This document shows, one piece after another, positions 1 through 11,020 of a stretch of 64,000 nt of DNA. Source of the stretch: Hemicordylus capensis (taxonomy: Eukaryota; Chordata; Lepidosauria; Squamata; Cordylidae); contig NC_069662.1 of the NCBI RefSeq assembly GCF_027244095.1, positions 18,998,501-19,062,500 of the forward strand, given 5' to 3'. The notes beneath the pieces were generated by a model that was not told where the DNA came from, did no database searches, and saw nothing but the letters and a program-made list of their open reading frames with translations. The position numbers and the translations under genes are program-made. Within the stretch, counting starts at the first letter, position 1, and each line of letters begins with the position of its first letter.

Positions 1-357
1 CCTCAACTGCTTGTGCGCAGGGGGTGACTCGTGTGGGGATGGGGGGAGAGATGGGAAACTGGTGCAGCTAAGAGAGCAGCATATAAAAGGCAGAAGAACA
101 GGGAGGCTGGATCTTCAGAACTCCTTAAACCAGAGGAAGCCCTGACCAGAAAGCGTATGGGTGGGAGCCAACTCCCTTCTGCCTTTCTGAACGGTCAGGA
201 AGGCGGGACTTGCAATTGTACCTGGAGATCAAATGCAAGTCAGCCTGTCTTGATTGTTTCGTAACTTTGGTTTCCTGTCTGGCCATGCGTGTGGGATTAA
301 AGGTTACAAATGGGGAGGGGCTATAACTTGGTGGTGGAGCACCGGAAGGCCCCAAAT
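1..357. other. non-coding, nothing recognised
   Basis: The short open frames here have no recognisable domain and no splice or promoter context. I see no repeat family I can name. Confidence 0.5.
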
Positions 358-560
358 TCAATTTATTTACTATATTTCTGTCTCCATTTTCCTCAGACAG
401 CATACACGATTGTTTATCCACACAACCTGATGAGGTAGGTTAGACTGAGAGATAGGTGACTGGCTTAGAATCACCCAGTGAGTTTCATGGCTGAATGGGT
501 TTGAATGCAGGTCTCCCTGGTTCTAATCCAGAACTCTAGCCACTCTACCACATTGGCTCT
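358..560 (-). repeat. MIR-like tRNA-derived SINE, minus orientation
   Basis: Read on the minus strand, this begins with the GAGAGCC-type head and a tRNA-like B-box region, and runs into a CORE/MIR-like body with the CCTACCTCATCAGG segment. The same family is seen in better condition at 17774-18041 and 51088-51312. This copy is diverged. Confidence 0.75.
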
Positions 561-576
561 CACCAGTCACTGGCAT

Positions 577-690
577 CTCTAGTAGGGCTGAGACCCCCCT
601 GTCTGAAAACCTGTAAGGTTGCTGCCAGTCAGAGTAGACAGTACTAAGTTACGTGGACTGATAACCTGACTTGGTGGCAGCTTCATATGT
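577..690 (+). repeat. fragment of the 5S/tRNA-derived SINE (tail part)
   Basis: It matches the distal body of the family at 26421-26618 and 40494-40792: AGTAGGGCTGAGA, then GCTGCCAGTCAGAGTAGACA, then a decayed 'gaccaatggtctgactcag' block. The head is missing. Confidence 0.65.
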
Positions 691-812
691 ATAAGCATGT
701 ACCACTTCTGCTTAGATTTTAATGTTTTGTCCCACTGTTTGCTGTCTGTAATATGTCTATATGCATACCTGCATATATAGACCATGGCCCTTCATGACTC
801 TGACAGTGTGAA

Positions 813-885
813 TTCTGCTACAAGACCTTGGTTAGCCTTTAAGGTGCCACAAGATCGTGTGTTTGGTACAGCAAGCCAACACAGC
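813..885 (+). repeat. fragment of the AAGGTGCCACAAGA foldback repeat
   Basis: It contains TTAGCCTTTAAGGTGCCACA, the terminal part of the repeat seen more completely at 53894-54145 and again at 57256-57340. Confidence 0.55.
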
Positions 886-1304
886 CACTGCCCTGGAATT
901 AGATGCCAAAATCAGGAGGAGAAAGCATCAACTGGAAAATATAACTACAATGGCTAACAATTCTGTGTCCAGTTTCGGAGGATCTTTGCAGACTCTTGTT
1001 TTAATTGCTTTGGCAACCAATAGATGGCAGTTTTGAGCTGAAGAAAATCTCTAAGGTGACAGTTTACTTACACTGTCTACCCCTTAAAGCAGTTAACTTT
1101 ATATATTCTCTGCCTTATCCCTGCCACCGCTAGGTTTCTCTGGGTGAAAAACCTCAAATTTGCCCAGCATCTGAATCCCCTCTTGACCTTCCAGGATGAA
1201 TCCAGAGGAAGTTTAGCTGCAGTTACATTTGGAGCTAGTTTGGCTGCAGAACTAGTATTCCAGCATCCCACTTCCCTTTCGGCATGCCAAAGTTTCTTAT
1301 AAAG

Positions 1305-1528
1305 CAAGTAAAGTGTGCCATCAAGTTGATTTTGACTTCTGGCGCCCACAGAGCCCTGTGGTTTTCTTTTGGTAGAATACAGGAAGGGTTTACCATTGCT
1401 TCCTCCTGTGCAGTATGAGATGATGCCTTTTAGCATCTTCCTATAGCACTGCTGACTGATATAGTACCAGTGGGGATTCAAACCAGCAACCTTCTGCTTG
1501 TTAGTCAAGCATTTCCCCACTGTGCCAC
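1305..1528 (-). repeat. Sauria-type SINE, minus orientation
   Basis: On the plus strand it reads tail first: AAGTAAAGTGTGCCATCAAG, CTTCTGGCGCCCACAGAGCC, a body with AGGAAGGGTTTACCATTGC, and then a tRNA-like head ending TTCCCCACTGTGCCAC. This layout, a tRNA-related head with a 3' tail resembling Bov-B LINE ends, is what I know of Sauria SINEs. They are restricted to squamates, which makes this the best taxonomic marker in the window. It abuts the MITE at 1536. Confidence 0.8.
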
Positions 1529-1535
1529 GTAAGGT

Positions 1536-1981
1536 AGGGTTGCCACATTCATCTAAGAGAATTCCTGGATACAGCTGTCAAATGGGTGTTTGTGCACACA
1601 AATGTTAAAAACCTACTTTTTAAAAATCAGGATTGGAAAGAGTGTTCAACAGTGGAGCTTGGCAACTGACTTGCACATTTTCCCTTATAATCTTTCCCAA
1701 AAGAGGGCTAGAAAGGGGTCACTGAGCCATTTACAGAGAGCCAACCTAGCCAGTCAGCAGCACTAGTGACAGAGAAACGATAAGAATGAGGCTTTTAAAC
1801 CCTGACACCCTGCAGCTACAATGCCTGGAGAGAAGCACCAGAAAAAAATGGGTAAATTTTTAAAAAGCCATCTTCCTGCTCAAATCCCTGGACATCTTGT
1901 ATCCAGGATGACACTTTTCCTACATCCTGGACATCTGATTCCTGGACTGTCCAAGCCAAATCAGGACATGTGGCAACCCTA
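1536..1981. mobile_element. non-autonomous DNA transposon (AGGGTTGCCA-end MITE)
   Basis: The ends are inverted: AGGGTTGCCACAT at the left and ATGTGGCAACCCT at the right. The interior has no coding capacity. Related elements with the same termini lie at 16770-17049 and 35088-35414. The superfamily is undecided because I could not establish a clear target-site duplication. Confidence 0.7.
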
Positions 1982-3461
1982 AAAGCAAGGTCTTCAAGCC
2001 GTCTGAAACTTGTATTGTTGGGAACCCTGTCTACTGTTCAGAGGTGTGAGAACTGGCTATGGTTACTTGGTGATAAGAGAGGTGTGCTCTGTGCATGGCA
2101 ACAGGTGTTCCCTTTTCTCTTACATTTTGTTCCAGGTATCCAAAAGTAGGTTACTGAATCTTAAGACTGGAAAGAGGTAGGTAGTTCATGCCTGCAGGAT
2201 TTGGTAGCAGAGGCAGTAAAGGCACTTTCTGGTCAGATTACTGGGGAGTGTAAAGGGTTAACTTTTCAGCAGCCCCAGATGGGGAATCCAGAATAAAACT
2301 TGGAGAGAAGTGTAGTGCTTGGATTTATGTCTAATCAATACTTCACAGAGCTATCTTACTGTCTCTCCGTTCCTGCAATGAACTCAGTGTGGTGAACAGT
2401 TTTCTCTCTCTCTTCCCTCTTCTATCTTCATCAGCACTTTCAAGGAGGCGAAAGTGAGAGATACTGTCCCCAGCCTTCATGGCTGAGTGAGGATCTGAAC
2501 CCAGAACTCCCTTGTTCAAATGCAGTGTTATTCACCAGAGCCATTGCTAGGTACTTACAGGACCTGGGCCCACAATCCAGCTTTTGATCATTAAGCTCAA
2601 TCATCCCTACCCACCACCACGTATGTTTTAAAAAGTAATATTAAGGCACCTAGGAAGGTGGAAGCAGCAGAGAGCTAGATGTGACTAGGAGTGCCTTCCC
2701 ATATTCTGTGCAGGTGCCTCCACTGGTGTGCTCTTTCTGGAAGAGATCATGGAGGAGTGGGGTGGCTGATGAGATCTGGGGCTCAGTCTGAGCAAGTCAT
2801 TGGGAGCCTCTGCCCCATAAGCCAGCCCCTAACGATGTCCCTGCTACCTATTACACTGTGGTTCCAAATGGCCTCAGTCCCCTTGAGAAAAAGCTCTCTC
2901 TGGGGTTTACAGAGGCTTTTGTGACCTGCAGGGAATGAATTATTGGTGGGCCTTGCAGGGTCCAGCAACTGGAATGGTAGAACGGAGTGCTCTTGATGGA
3001 CTTGCCTCGGATCCCTTCCAGAATCTGCAGGCCCCAGAGCTGGGTGTGAGTGCATTTCCCTAAATCCACTCAGGCTTACAGGCTCTCCTCCCTGCTGCTG
3101 TTCTGAGTTGCCAGCTGATGCAAGGTGATCTAATGGGCCAGCAGGGAGCTGGCAGGCCTCCTGCTGACCCCAGAGGGTTATTTGCAGCTCCAGGCTGACG
3201 TACAGCTCGGACCTCTCTCCTGCCCTGTCCTCTCCTTTCTTCCTGGGCACCGTGACTGGGCTGGAGCGTTCCCCTGCTTTCAAAGGGTCCCAGTTCTGAT
3301 GTGCTGTCCATTTTGTCCTCTGGGTTCTCATTTGCCTGTTAAGCAGTCTGCTGCTTGTATGCAGAAGGGACAGAACAGTTTCAGCAGAAAGCAAGCCCCA
3401 CTTATTTAAAGGAACAGGGCCATTATTTAGGATTTAAATGCAGAAAGTCCGTTTACAAGTA
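1982..3461. other. intergenic, no supported gene
   Basis: The longest open frame (203 codons, minus strand, 2783-3394) shows no domain, no conserved-looking composition and no splice context. A weak MIR-like stretch sits near 2440-2546, with 'gaggatctgaacccagaac' and 'ttcaccagagcca'. Nothing else is recognised. Confidence 0.5.
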
Positions 3462-3615
3462 TGCAGCGTGTAGTGGTTAGAGTGCTGGACTAGGACCGGG
3501 CAGACCCGAGTTCAAATCCCCATTCAGTCATGTAACTAGCTGGGTGACTCTGGGCCAGTCACTTCTCTCTCAGCCTAACCTACTTCACAGGGTTGTTGTG
3601 AAAGAGAAACTCAAG
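3462..3615 (+). repeat. MIR-like tRNA SINE, cut off by a Tc1 element
   Basis: Head GTGTAGTGGTTAGAGTGCTG, then the B-box region GAGTTCAAATCCCCATTCAG and the body up to GAGAAACTCAAG. It ends at TA, the dinucleotide target of Tc1/mariner, where the next element begins. Confidence 0.85.
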
Positions 3616-3617
3616 TA

Positions 3618-4200
3618 CAGTGGGTATTGGAAAGAATCACCCCCTTTGATAGACCTTAAATTCTGGTTCCCTTACATCCTGAAATGAAAACACAAAGAAA
3701 ATTCCCTTCACCAGCTGTACTTATCCAATGCAACCTATAACATCCAACTGAAAAACATCACAATTACAGTCCAGAAAAAGTGTCAGAAATAAAAAACAAG
3801 AATTACTGAGATTGAAAAAGGATCACCCCCCCAATGTCAATATTTTGTTGAACCACCTTTTGCTTTAATAACAGCCTTGAGTCTGTTGGGATACTTCTCT
3901 ATCAACCTTGCACATCTAGACGGAGCAATATTTGCCCACTCCTCCATACAGAACTGTTCAAGTTCGGTCGCATTGGATGGTAGGTGTTGGTGGACTGCTA
4001 TCCTCCCTGGATCCGGTCGGCCCTCCAAACTGGATGGAAGAGCAAGGAGGAAACTGGTAAGAGAGGTTACCAAGAGGCCAATGGCCACTCTGAAGGAGTT
4101 AAAGGACTTCATGGCAAATCTTCGGAGACCATTCCTGCCAATTTTCATTTCCATTCCTCTGACAGCCTCAATAAAATTTTTAAGTAGTTTTTGTGTGTTT
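3618..4200. mobile_element. rearranged Tc1/mariner transposon fossil
   Basis: The left end CAGTGGGTATTGGAAAGAAT follows a TA. On the minus strand, 3980 to 3837 encodes the C-terminal part of a Tc1-type transposase (EEWANIAPSRCARLIEKYP and then AKGGSTKY). On the plus strand, about 4009-4110 encodes the N-terminal part (GRPSKLDGRARRKLVREVTK, then RPMATLKELKDFMA). The two halves therefore point away from each other. The DDE catalytic core and the right terminal repeat are missing. It is inactive and has undergone an internal deletion with inversion. Confidence 0.85.
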
Positions 4201-4202
4201 AC

Positions 4203-4485
4203 AATTTGGGGGAGATTGGAGTTCAAAGCCCCATTTAGCCATGGAACTCATTGGGTGACTCTGGACCAGTCGCGTATCTCTCAATCTAACCTACCTCACA
4301 GGGTGGTTGTGAGGACAAACATAACCATGTATACCGCTTTGGGCCCCTTGGAGGAAGAGCAGGATATAAATGTAATATATAGAATAATTAGCCTATCCCA
4401 CCTCACTGGGTTGTTGTGATGAAAGTGGGATACTCTGTATGCTGCCCTGAGCTCTTTGGCGGAAAGGCAGAATATCCTAGCATGT
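4203..4485 (+). repeat. two adjoining MIR-like SINE pieces
   Basis: The first piece (about 4203-4395) runs from GGAGTTCAAAGCCCCATTTA to the AGAGCAGGATATAAATG tail. The second (about 4395-4485) is another tail beginning CCCACCTCACTGGGTTGTTG. Both lack complete heads. Confidence 0.75.
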
Positions 4486-6309
4486 CTTGAACCTGCTATA
4501 TGGTGGAGGAGGTGCTCAAAGCAATTTTTTTCTCTACCAAGGTGTGGGGGGAGTAATTGAAAGCCCCCAAAGTAACAAATAGCCAATGTAGATGTCAAAA
4601 CAAAGTGGGGTGGGATATGCCATTTCAAGCCATGTTGATTCCATGTTTTATGATAGCATTTCCTCCCTCTTAATTTGTCCTCTTCCCCTTACCCGCCCAT
4701 CCTGTTTTCTTATGGTAGTTTTGTTAAGTTGCAAATGCTGAAGGATATAGCAACAGTTTTAATATCAGCACTGGCGACTGAACCAGGTGCAAAACAAAAG
4801 AAAAAAGCCTTTAGTCACACCATGACAAGAATATAGATACAGAAAACCACCATAAACCTGTGCTGTACATGATAGCTACTTATTATGCTTTTTTAAAAAG
4901 GAAATAATATAGCTGGCCAGTTATCTTCTCCTGCACTTGCTGTTCTTGACTCGATAAAACTCCATTTTTATCCATCTACGTACAATCTCTAAACAACCTT
5001 CCAAGTGTACGGTGAAATCCATGACCAGCTTTTTGCAAGCCTGCTTCCTCCCCTTATGAAACAAATTAATATACTGACTGATTAATTTCTGATTGATGAA
5101 GGAAATTAAGAATTCACAAGCTGTGATCTCCTCCTGAATCCCATCACTCTTTGGAAAAGAGGGTAGAGGATGAAAAGCAATATTTGCAGCCAAGTAGGAA
5201 ATAGAATCCTCTGGAAATTTGCATATATCAGTTTAATCTTCATAATGTATTCAGCTTTTGCCAGTCTAGGCTAGAGGAGTGAGGCCAGTCTATTCAGGTC
5301 ACCAAGGCTCTGGCCACTAGAAAGTCTCTGTGCGTGCGCCCGCACACACACACGGCACCAGGTTATTGCATGTTGTTGCCCCCACTATTTCAAACCTATC
5401 TTAAGAACTAGAAACCTGCATTTGTTTTTAAAGCAAAGGCAAGGTTTCAGAGATGCTTGATTCTGTACCGGACACCAGTTTTCACTTCCTGCATTTATGT
5501 GTTAGATTTGCAGAATATTCACAATCCTTAAGGAGGGTGAAACTAGACATGGCAGAAGTTATCTCTGTACTATTTTCTCGCTAAAATCCCCCCTTCCATA
5601 CAATGGCACTTTTGGGGATCCTTAGCAGTTGTAGGGGGCAGGGTTGGTTAGGAAAATGGTGCAGAGGTGAAATGTTAAATGCCCCGACCTCTGCTCCATG
5701 GTTGCAATCCAGATTGGGCCCTCAGGCAGCTGCTACAGAATCACATTAAGCTACTAATTAGACAAAAATGCATGTAACGTAATGTCAAGCTTGGCCTTCA
5801 GTTATCAAATTAGAATTGCAGCAAGACAATGAAAGGGACAGAGAGGGGACAGTTGCCCACCCCCCACTCCCTGCCCCATGATCTAAATGGCTGTATCAAG
5901 CAACCCCTGGTTATTCATTATACATTGTTACCTGGTGGAAACCAGAAATGCATCTGGAACAAATAGTGGGAATACCTTCGGTAAAGGAAGTTTGGGGGAA
6001 AGTGCAGGATAGTATTCGATCCTGTGGGTAGCTATGCTTCCAGTTTTTGTATTTATGGGATATTTCAAGGATTTGGGTTCCCTTCCTAATAAGAAGTAGA
6101 TGAATTGTTCTATTTTATCATGGAGAACCATGGATTGACTTTTAAAAAGAAGGCCCCTTAGCAGAGATGTGACTTTCTAAAACATGGCAACTGCTTGATA
6201 TCGCTGTGAATATACTACATTTTTTCAGCAGAGGTAATTCCTTCGACGATTGGGACATTTAAACTACATGTGTATGTATTCACAATGGAGATTTCTGGGT
6301 CATCCTGCT
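4486..6309. other. intergenic, no supported gene
   Basis: Open frames here are short and featureless. A (CA)n tract of about 6 units lies near 5342. No exon-like segment with splice signals was recognised. Confidence 0.5.
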
Positions 6310-6365
6310 TGGATAAACATACCGAGTCAGATCACTGGCCTATCTAGCTGGTATACTCTACTTCA

Positions 6366-6583
6366 GGAGTTCCCAACATCTGGGGACCGTGGTGGCACTA
6401 GGGGGGAAACTGAGGGGGGACACAGAATGGGGCATTTCTGGATGAGTGAATTATGCCCCACATGTTAGATTTCTGAAACAGAAATGGAGGGCGGGGTGGG
6501 GGGCAAACCACTTGTCTGAGGGGACCCTTGCCCCATTCCCTGGGGCCACCTTTGTCTCAGGACCCAGCGTTAGGAACCCTTCT
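6366..6583. mobile_element. palindromic hAT-like MITE nested in a SINE
   Basis: The ends are imperfect inverted copies: AGGAGTTCCCAACATCTGGG at the left and CCCAGCGTTAGGAACCCT at the right. The interior pairs GTGGCAC with GTGGCCACC-type strings and is non-coding. Its ends resemble the 'ggttcccaac' termini of the foldback family at 47479-47605. Confidence 0.5.
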
Positions 6584-6651
6584 TCTGTCTGACTGGCAGT
6601 GGCACTCCAAGGCCTCAAGTAGGACAGGACCTTTCCCCTCACTTGCTATTT

Positions 6652-6812
6652 CAGGGGCATAGCCATAACTGAGTGGATGGTTTCAAAGAACCCGGGCCCC
6701 CAAGCTCCTGACGACCCCCCAGATCCACCCCTCCTTCATTATCTCCCTCACCAGAGAGGCCACCAGGGAGAGAGAGATGAACACAGGGCCCCTCTCCCCT
6801 AGCTATGCCCTG
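6652..6812. mobile_element. hAT-like MITE (GTAACTA/GTAGCTA end family), nested in a SINE
   Basis: Ends CAGGGGCATAGCCATA and CTAGCTATGCCCTG are near-perfect inverted repeats. They match the style of the elements at 18345-18755 and 18991-19158. The flanking 8-mers no longer match well, suggesting an older insertion. Confidence 0.6.
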
Positions 6813-6974
6813 CGTTTGTTCCTTTCAACAGGAGATGTTGGGGATTGAACCTGGGACATTCTGGATGCCAAGTATGTGCTCTGTCCCTGAAGTCTGTGGC
6901 ACATCCAAAATCTAATTTAGATTTGAGAACCTTACTTCTTGACTGGTTATATGCTTACTCCTATTCCAGTCAGC

Positions 6975-7175
6975 TAATGTAGCAGAGTGGCTAAGAAACT
7001 CAGCTGTGTTCCATCCCTGGTTTGACGTTCACCCTCACTCTGCTGCATTTCTTAGCCACTCTTGCTACGTGGCTTCTCAGCCTCGGTCTTCTCCATCTGC
7101 AATATGGGAATAATACTACTCACTTTACCTTGCAGGTTTGTTGTCAGGCTTGCATCAAGATAAAACATGTGGAGC
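6975..7175 (+). repeat. MIR-family SINE
   Basis: The CORE-like block CTTCTCCATCTGCAATATGG is followed by GAATAATACTACTCACTTTA and AGGTTTGTTGTCAGG. This is the classic MIR order (sequence preceding 'aaaatggggataataata', then 'agggttgttgtgagg'). It is strongly diverged. Confidence 0.65.
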
Positions 7176-8454
7176 ATATTGCACACTCAAAAAAGCACTA
7201 TGCATTTGCTAGACCTTATTATTCTTTGTCTGAGATGATAGTTTTGAAATTTTCTTTAATTGTACAATGTTTGTTGTCCAGTTATATCTCATAATTTTTT
7301 AAATGTAAAAATACATTTTTTTACAGAAAATGGAACAATTAATCAGAAATCATGAGTCTTGTCAATCATCGTCCTATTTGGACATTATGTTGTATGTGCA
7401 TACAGGTATCTGTACATATGTACATTTTTGCATGTCAATGATGATACATCTATTTGTTTTAAAAGTGAACCTGAGAAAAAGCCCTTTGAAATGCAGAATA
7501 CATATAGGAACTGTAGTGCTTTACATGTGTTCAACATAATGTGTGAATAACTGTATATGTGTACAGATCTGTGCATGCCTACATGGCACACAGATTGCAT
7601 CCTGCTGAACGTAACATGTGAAAAAGTCTTAGGAAGAAGCAGTCGAGTTGCCTACTAATGTCCTGGAGATGGGCATATACATTTGCCACAAATACAACAT
7701 GCCTCTTTAGACTTAGACATGATGGGACACACACACAAAAGTGTGGACTTGGGACAGCAATACAATAATGCCTCTGAGTCTCTGAAAAGCTAGCATTTGT
7801 ACATGGATTAAGGGCATCTTCTAAAATCTGGGTCTTGCAAATCGAGGCGTCATTGCAGCCTAGGTGACAATCCAGTTAGAATGGCCAGGCTGATGTCTTC
7901 AGCAGGCAACACAGACATTGATCGAGGCTAGGGGAAGGTTTTGCCGAGGCTGTACATTGTGTGGGAATGGAATTATATCATCCCACGTTGCTGCAAATTA
8001 ATGAGCTCTTGGCCTTGCACAGCAGGATGGGGTGGGGGGCTTCAGGGTGTGTGCACTTCTGACTTTCCTTATGTAATTTGAAAGAGCGTGGCTCCTAGAC
8101 AGAGTCCCAGCGGTGCCAGAGAAGTGACTTTACCAGGAAATTGGGTCTGGCTCCCTAAACAATACCCTGACCTAGGAGTGGCACCATGGATTGGGGTGAT
8201 AAGGCCCTATGTTTATACATGGGTACCGAGATAGCAGAGATCAAGCCAACTGGCAAGAGTATTGCTGCTTGTTCGTATGGGCATCATCTGAAGAGATCTC
8301 CCTGGTATCCTGCTTGCTTGATGTCCTCAGAGTGCTTTTCTTTATTATCATCAGTAAATCTCTCTCCCTCTCCCTCCCCCGCCCTTCCATTGATATTTAG
8401 GATGGGAGTTAACAAGTTGTGATTTCTCTTTCAGTCATCTAATGTGTGGGTCAC
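7176..8454. other. intergenic, no supported gene
   Basis: Overlapping short frames at 7330-7600 lie in AT- and TG-rich sequence and show no domain. Nothing else is recognised. Confidence 0.5.
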
Positions 8455-8590
8455 AGGTTACAAAGGAAGTTCCCTTATACAGAGTCAGACTCTTGGTCCA
8501 TCTAGCTTGGTGTTGTCTACACTGACAGGCAGCAGCTCAGCTGCTGAGTTTCTGATGGGTTTTTCCCAGCCCTACTTGGAGATGAAACTC
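8455..8590 (-). repeat. 5S/tRNA SINE fragment
   Basis: TACAGAGTCAGACTCTTGGT, then GTCTACACTGACAGGCAGCA, then CCAGCCCTACTTGGAGATG, in the order expected of a minus-orientation copy. It overlaps in consensus coordinates with the copy at 8906-9135, so they are two separate copies. Confidence 0.7.
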
Positions 8591-8675
8591 ACTCTCTCAG
8601 AAATTCACTTTCCCCTTTCTGTGCCCCTCCTCTCTCTCTCTCCCTATCTGACTATCTGCCTCCTGGTGCACATTG

Positions 8676-8905
8676 CCCTGAAAAAGAAGATACAGTCATC
8701 CCTTGCCTATTGTGGGTTTGCCAATCACAGATTTGAGTAACCGCGATTGGAAAATTGTCACCACCCTCGCCAACCGTGACTTGAGTAGTTGCGGTTTGGT
8801 GCCGTTTTGGGGGGCAATTTCTAGGGTCATGGGGTCATTCTGAGAGTTACAGGTGATTGGGGGGTTCAGGTGATTTTTAGGGGTTCAGGGGGGTCATTTC
8901 TGTGA
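8676..8905. mobile_element. end fragment of a Tigger/pogo-like DNA transposon (tentative)
   Basis: It begins ACAGTCATCCCTTGCCTATT and continues with degenerate reiterations of the style 'gggtttgccaatcacagattt', 'accgcgattgg' and 'gccaaccgtgacttgagtag'. That style resembles the long terminal repeats of Tigger-type elements. No matching inverted right end was found, and there is no coding capacity. Confidence 0.4.
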
Positions 8906-9135
8906 GTCAGCAGCTGTCCAAGGCTACAAGCAGGAGTCTCTCCCAGCCCTACCTGGAGATGCCAGGGAATAAACCTGGGACCTAGATACTCTTCCACTGA
9001 GCTATGGCCCAATCCCCTAAGGGGAGTATCTTACAAAGCTCACATGTAGTATCTCATCCTAATGCAATCAGTAGCAGACCCTGCTTAGCAAAGGGGACAA
9101 TCCTTGCTTATACTGCAAGACCAGCTCTCCTCGAA
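8906..9135 (-). repeat. 5S/tRNA-derived SINE
   Basis: Read on the plus strand: body CCCAGCCCTACCTGGAGATG, tRNA-like part ending CCACTGAGCTATGGCCC, then the 5S-like head reversed (CAGACCCTGCTTAGCAAAGG), closing with AAGACCAGCTCTCCTC. Confidence 0.75.
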
Positions 9136-10189
9136 AATCCTGCTCTGCCTTTGAGTCTAGGAACTTGCTTGCTTGAAAGCAAGAAAGCTAGCTAGTTAGC
9201 TTATTAGTTAGCTAGTTAGCGGAGGTTCTCAGAATGCTCAGTTGGTTGGTGGGTTCGTTCGTTGTGAACACTTCCTCTTTCATATGAGGTTCAAGAGATA
9301 GGCCTGGGGTCATCTGGTACTCTACCAGATGACCAACAAAAATCTAAAGGGAACTCTGCAAGAGGGAAAGCATGCTTCAAGTGGAACTGTCCCCTTTCTG
9401 ACTATGTAGCCAAACAGGTCCCTTGTTGCCTACCCAGCAAGGCCTTCCCTTCAGACGTTCTATAGGTCTTTCCCCCCCAAGATGCTCACTCATTGGTTGG
9501 GAGCCTTGAGTCTAGACCATGCAGTCAGTGACAGGCTCCTTCCCTTGGGGTATGGCACATGGGTAGCCTTGGAAGAAGATTCCTTGAGTGGGCTGCCTGG
9601 AAGGCCGCGGATTCTCTTCACCAAGGACTAGCAGCACGTTGCTGCTCATGCTCCACTTGATCTTTGTTGGGGTTAGAATGTCAAGGCCTCCATGACCAAG
9701 TATTGACACAGCATCTTAAGAAAAGACAGTGGCTGACCCGGGGTGTAGCTATCATTGAACAGGGGTGGGGGAACGAATGGCAAACTTCCCTGGGCCCACG
9801 AGGGAAGGGAAGGGCCAGCCGGCTGTCTGGAAAGTAGCCCACTCTGTGCTCTCCCCTCCTGCCTCCTTGACTCATTGGCAAGCTGCTGTGTGGGAAATGT
9901 GTGATGTCGTTTCCACAGGAGCAAGAGAAAGGGCATGCGGAGAGAGTTGTGTTTCTCACCCTGTCCATAGAATTCGTCTGCAGCAAAAACACAGTGTGGG
10001 GGAAGGCGGAGGCTGGTGCACCCAGGGCCCATCTTCACTTCTTATCCCAGGGCCCACTTCAGCCTTGCTGAACCCCTGGGCTGGAAGGCAATGCCTAATT
10101 TGTCCTTTTAATTCCAAGGGGGACTACTGTGAGTAATGATCATCATCCTATCCGCTGCTGTGCCAAGGCCTTTTCAAACATCTGCTGCC
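9136..10189. other. intergenic, low-complexity tract and possible MITE remnant
   Basis: Around 9187-9222 is a TTAG/CTAGC-rich low-complexity tract. At 9738 a CGGGGTGTAGCTATCATTG string resembles the left end of the 18991-19158 MITE family, but I found no matching right end. No gene is supported. Confidence 0.4.
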
Positions 10190-10312
10190 TCATAATAACA
10201 GCCCTGTTGGATCAGGCCAAAGGCCTATCTAGTCCAGCATCCTGTTTCACACAGTGGCCCACCAGATGCCTCTGGGGAGACCACTGGCTTCTGCAGCCCA
10301 GCCCTGTCCTGC
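10190..10312 (-). mobile_element. CR1 LINE 3' end fragment
   Basis: AACAGCCCTGTTGGATCAGG and CACAGTGGCCCACCAGATGC match, on the opposite strand, the 3' untranslated end of the CR1 copy that finishes at 60782. The element is heavily 5'-truncated, as is usual for CR1. Confidence 0.8.
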
Positions 10313-10618
10313 CAAAGAGACAGAGAATTCCAAACGAGATGGCAAAAGCAGTATTGAGTCATTCTAATGGGAGAAGAAGTGCTCCAGCATGAGTCTCTAG
10401 GGACGGATATCCTTGAATGGTGCCTGCCATTGGTGTGCAATGAAAACTAGCTGGCCATCAAACCTGGGATGGCTTGGATCAGCTGTAAACCTGGGGATGA
10501 GTTCTAGAATCTGGCAGCCATTCAATATGGGGCTTTGCTTGCCCACAGCCTGCTGGGCTGGATCCTCATTTCATGCCCAAATGAATTCCAGCTGGCTGCA
10601 AATGCTGGGCCTATCCCT

Positions 10619-10990
10619 TCACACAACCACCTTCTTCTTGGCTTCCGAGTCCCCCATCAGCATGGACCAGCTGCCACGCCGCTTTTTCTCCCGTCTCTTG
10701 TAGTACTTCTGGCACAAGCAGCTGACGGCCACCCCCAGGACCCCAACCCCCAGCACGGTCCACCCCAAAATGGACAACACAGAACCAGGAGAGTCGTTGG
10801 CGCAGCCCACGCCGGTGGCTGCCAGCCCAACGATGCTCACGACCAGCCCGAAGGGAAGCAAGCAGTCTCGCCACGAGGCCTCCACACCTCCCGTGGTGGT
10901 GCTTATGAGCCGGGGGTCACGGTGGGACATAGTGCGCTCCAGGCAAACCTCTTCCCTTTCCATGTTTACGGTCACACGATCATAAGGCAT
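10619..10990 (-). CDS. TMEM100-like two-pass membrane protein
   Basis: A single coding exon gives a 123-residue protein starting MPYDRVTVNMEREE. Two hydrophobic helices lie at about residues 43-63 (CLLPFGLVVSIVGLAATGVG) and 71-93 (VLSILGWTVLGVGVLG onward). A short loop (ANDSPGS) separates them and a basic tail follows (KYYKRREKKRRGS). The order TGG-x-E, then a Cys before the first helix, then the NS/DSPGS-type loop, then SI-x-G at the second helix, matches vertebrate TMEM100 (about 134 residues). Other parts differ, so I read it as a paralogue. A good splice acceptor (TTCTTCCCAG) ends at 11022, giving 31 nt of 5' UTR in this exon, so a non-coding first exon should lie to the right. I preferred the ATG at 10990 because the two upstream in-frame codon positions fall in or before that acceptor. 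TMEM100 itself is linked to BMP/ALK1 and TRPA1-TRPV1 contexts; the role of this paralogue is unknown. Confidence 0.8.
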   Translation of the reverse strand: MPYDRVTVNMEREEVCLERTMSHRDPRLISTTTGGVEASWRDCLLPFGLVVSIVGLAATGVGCANDSPGSVLSILGWTVLGVGVLGVAVSCLCQKYYKRREKKRRGSWSMLMGDSEAKKKVVV

Positions 10991-11020
10991 GGCAGTCAAG
11001 AGGGCAATGCCAGCGTTCAA

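Larger units (their letters stand above)
6310..6905 (-). repeat. 5S/tRNA-derived SINE split by two nested MITEs
   Basis: Three collinear pieces of one minus-orientation SINE can be followed. The first is 6310-6365 (CCGAGTCAGATCACTGGCCT). The second is 6584-6651 (TGACTGGCAGTGGCACTCCA). The third is 6813-6905 (GGGGATTGAACCTGGGACAT, the tRNA-like B-box reversed). Their order matches the uninterrupted copies at 8906-9135 and 46740-46990. The intervening stretches are the MITEs at 6366-6583 and 6652-6812. Confidence 0.7.

Noticed and set aside
2783-3394. 203-codon minus-strand frame
   Set aside because: No recognisable domain, mixed low-complexity composition and no supporting splice or promoter signals.
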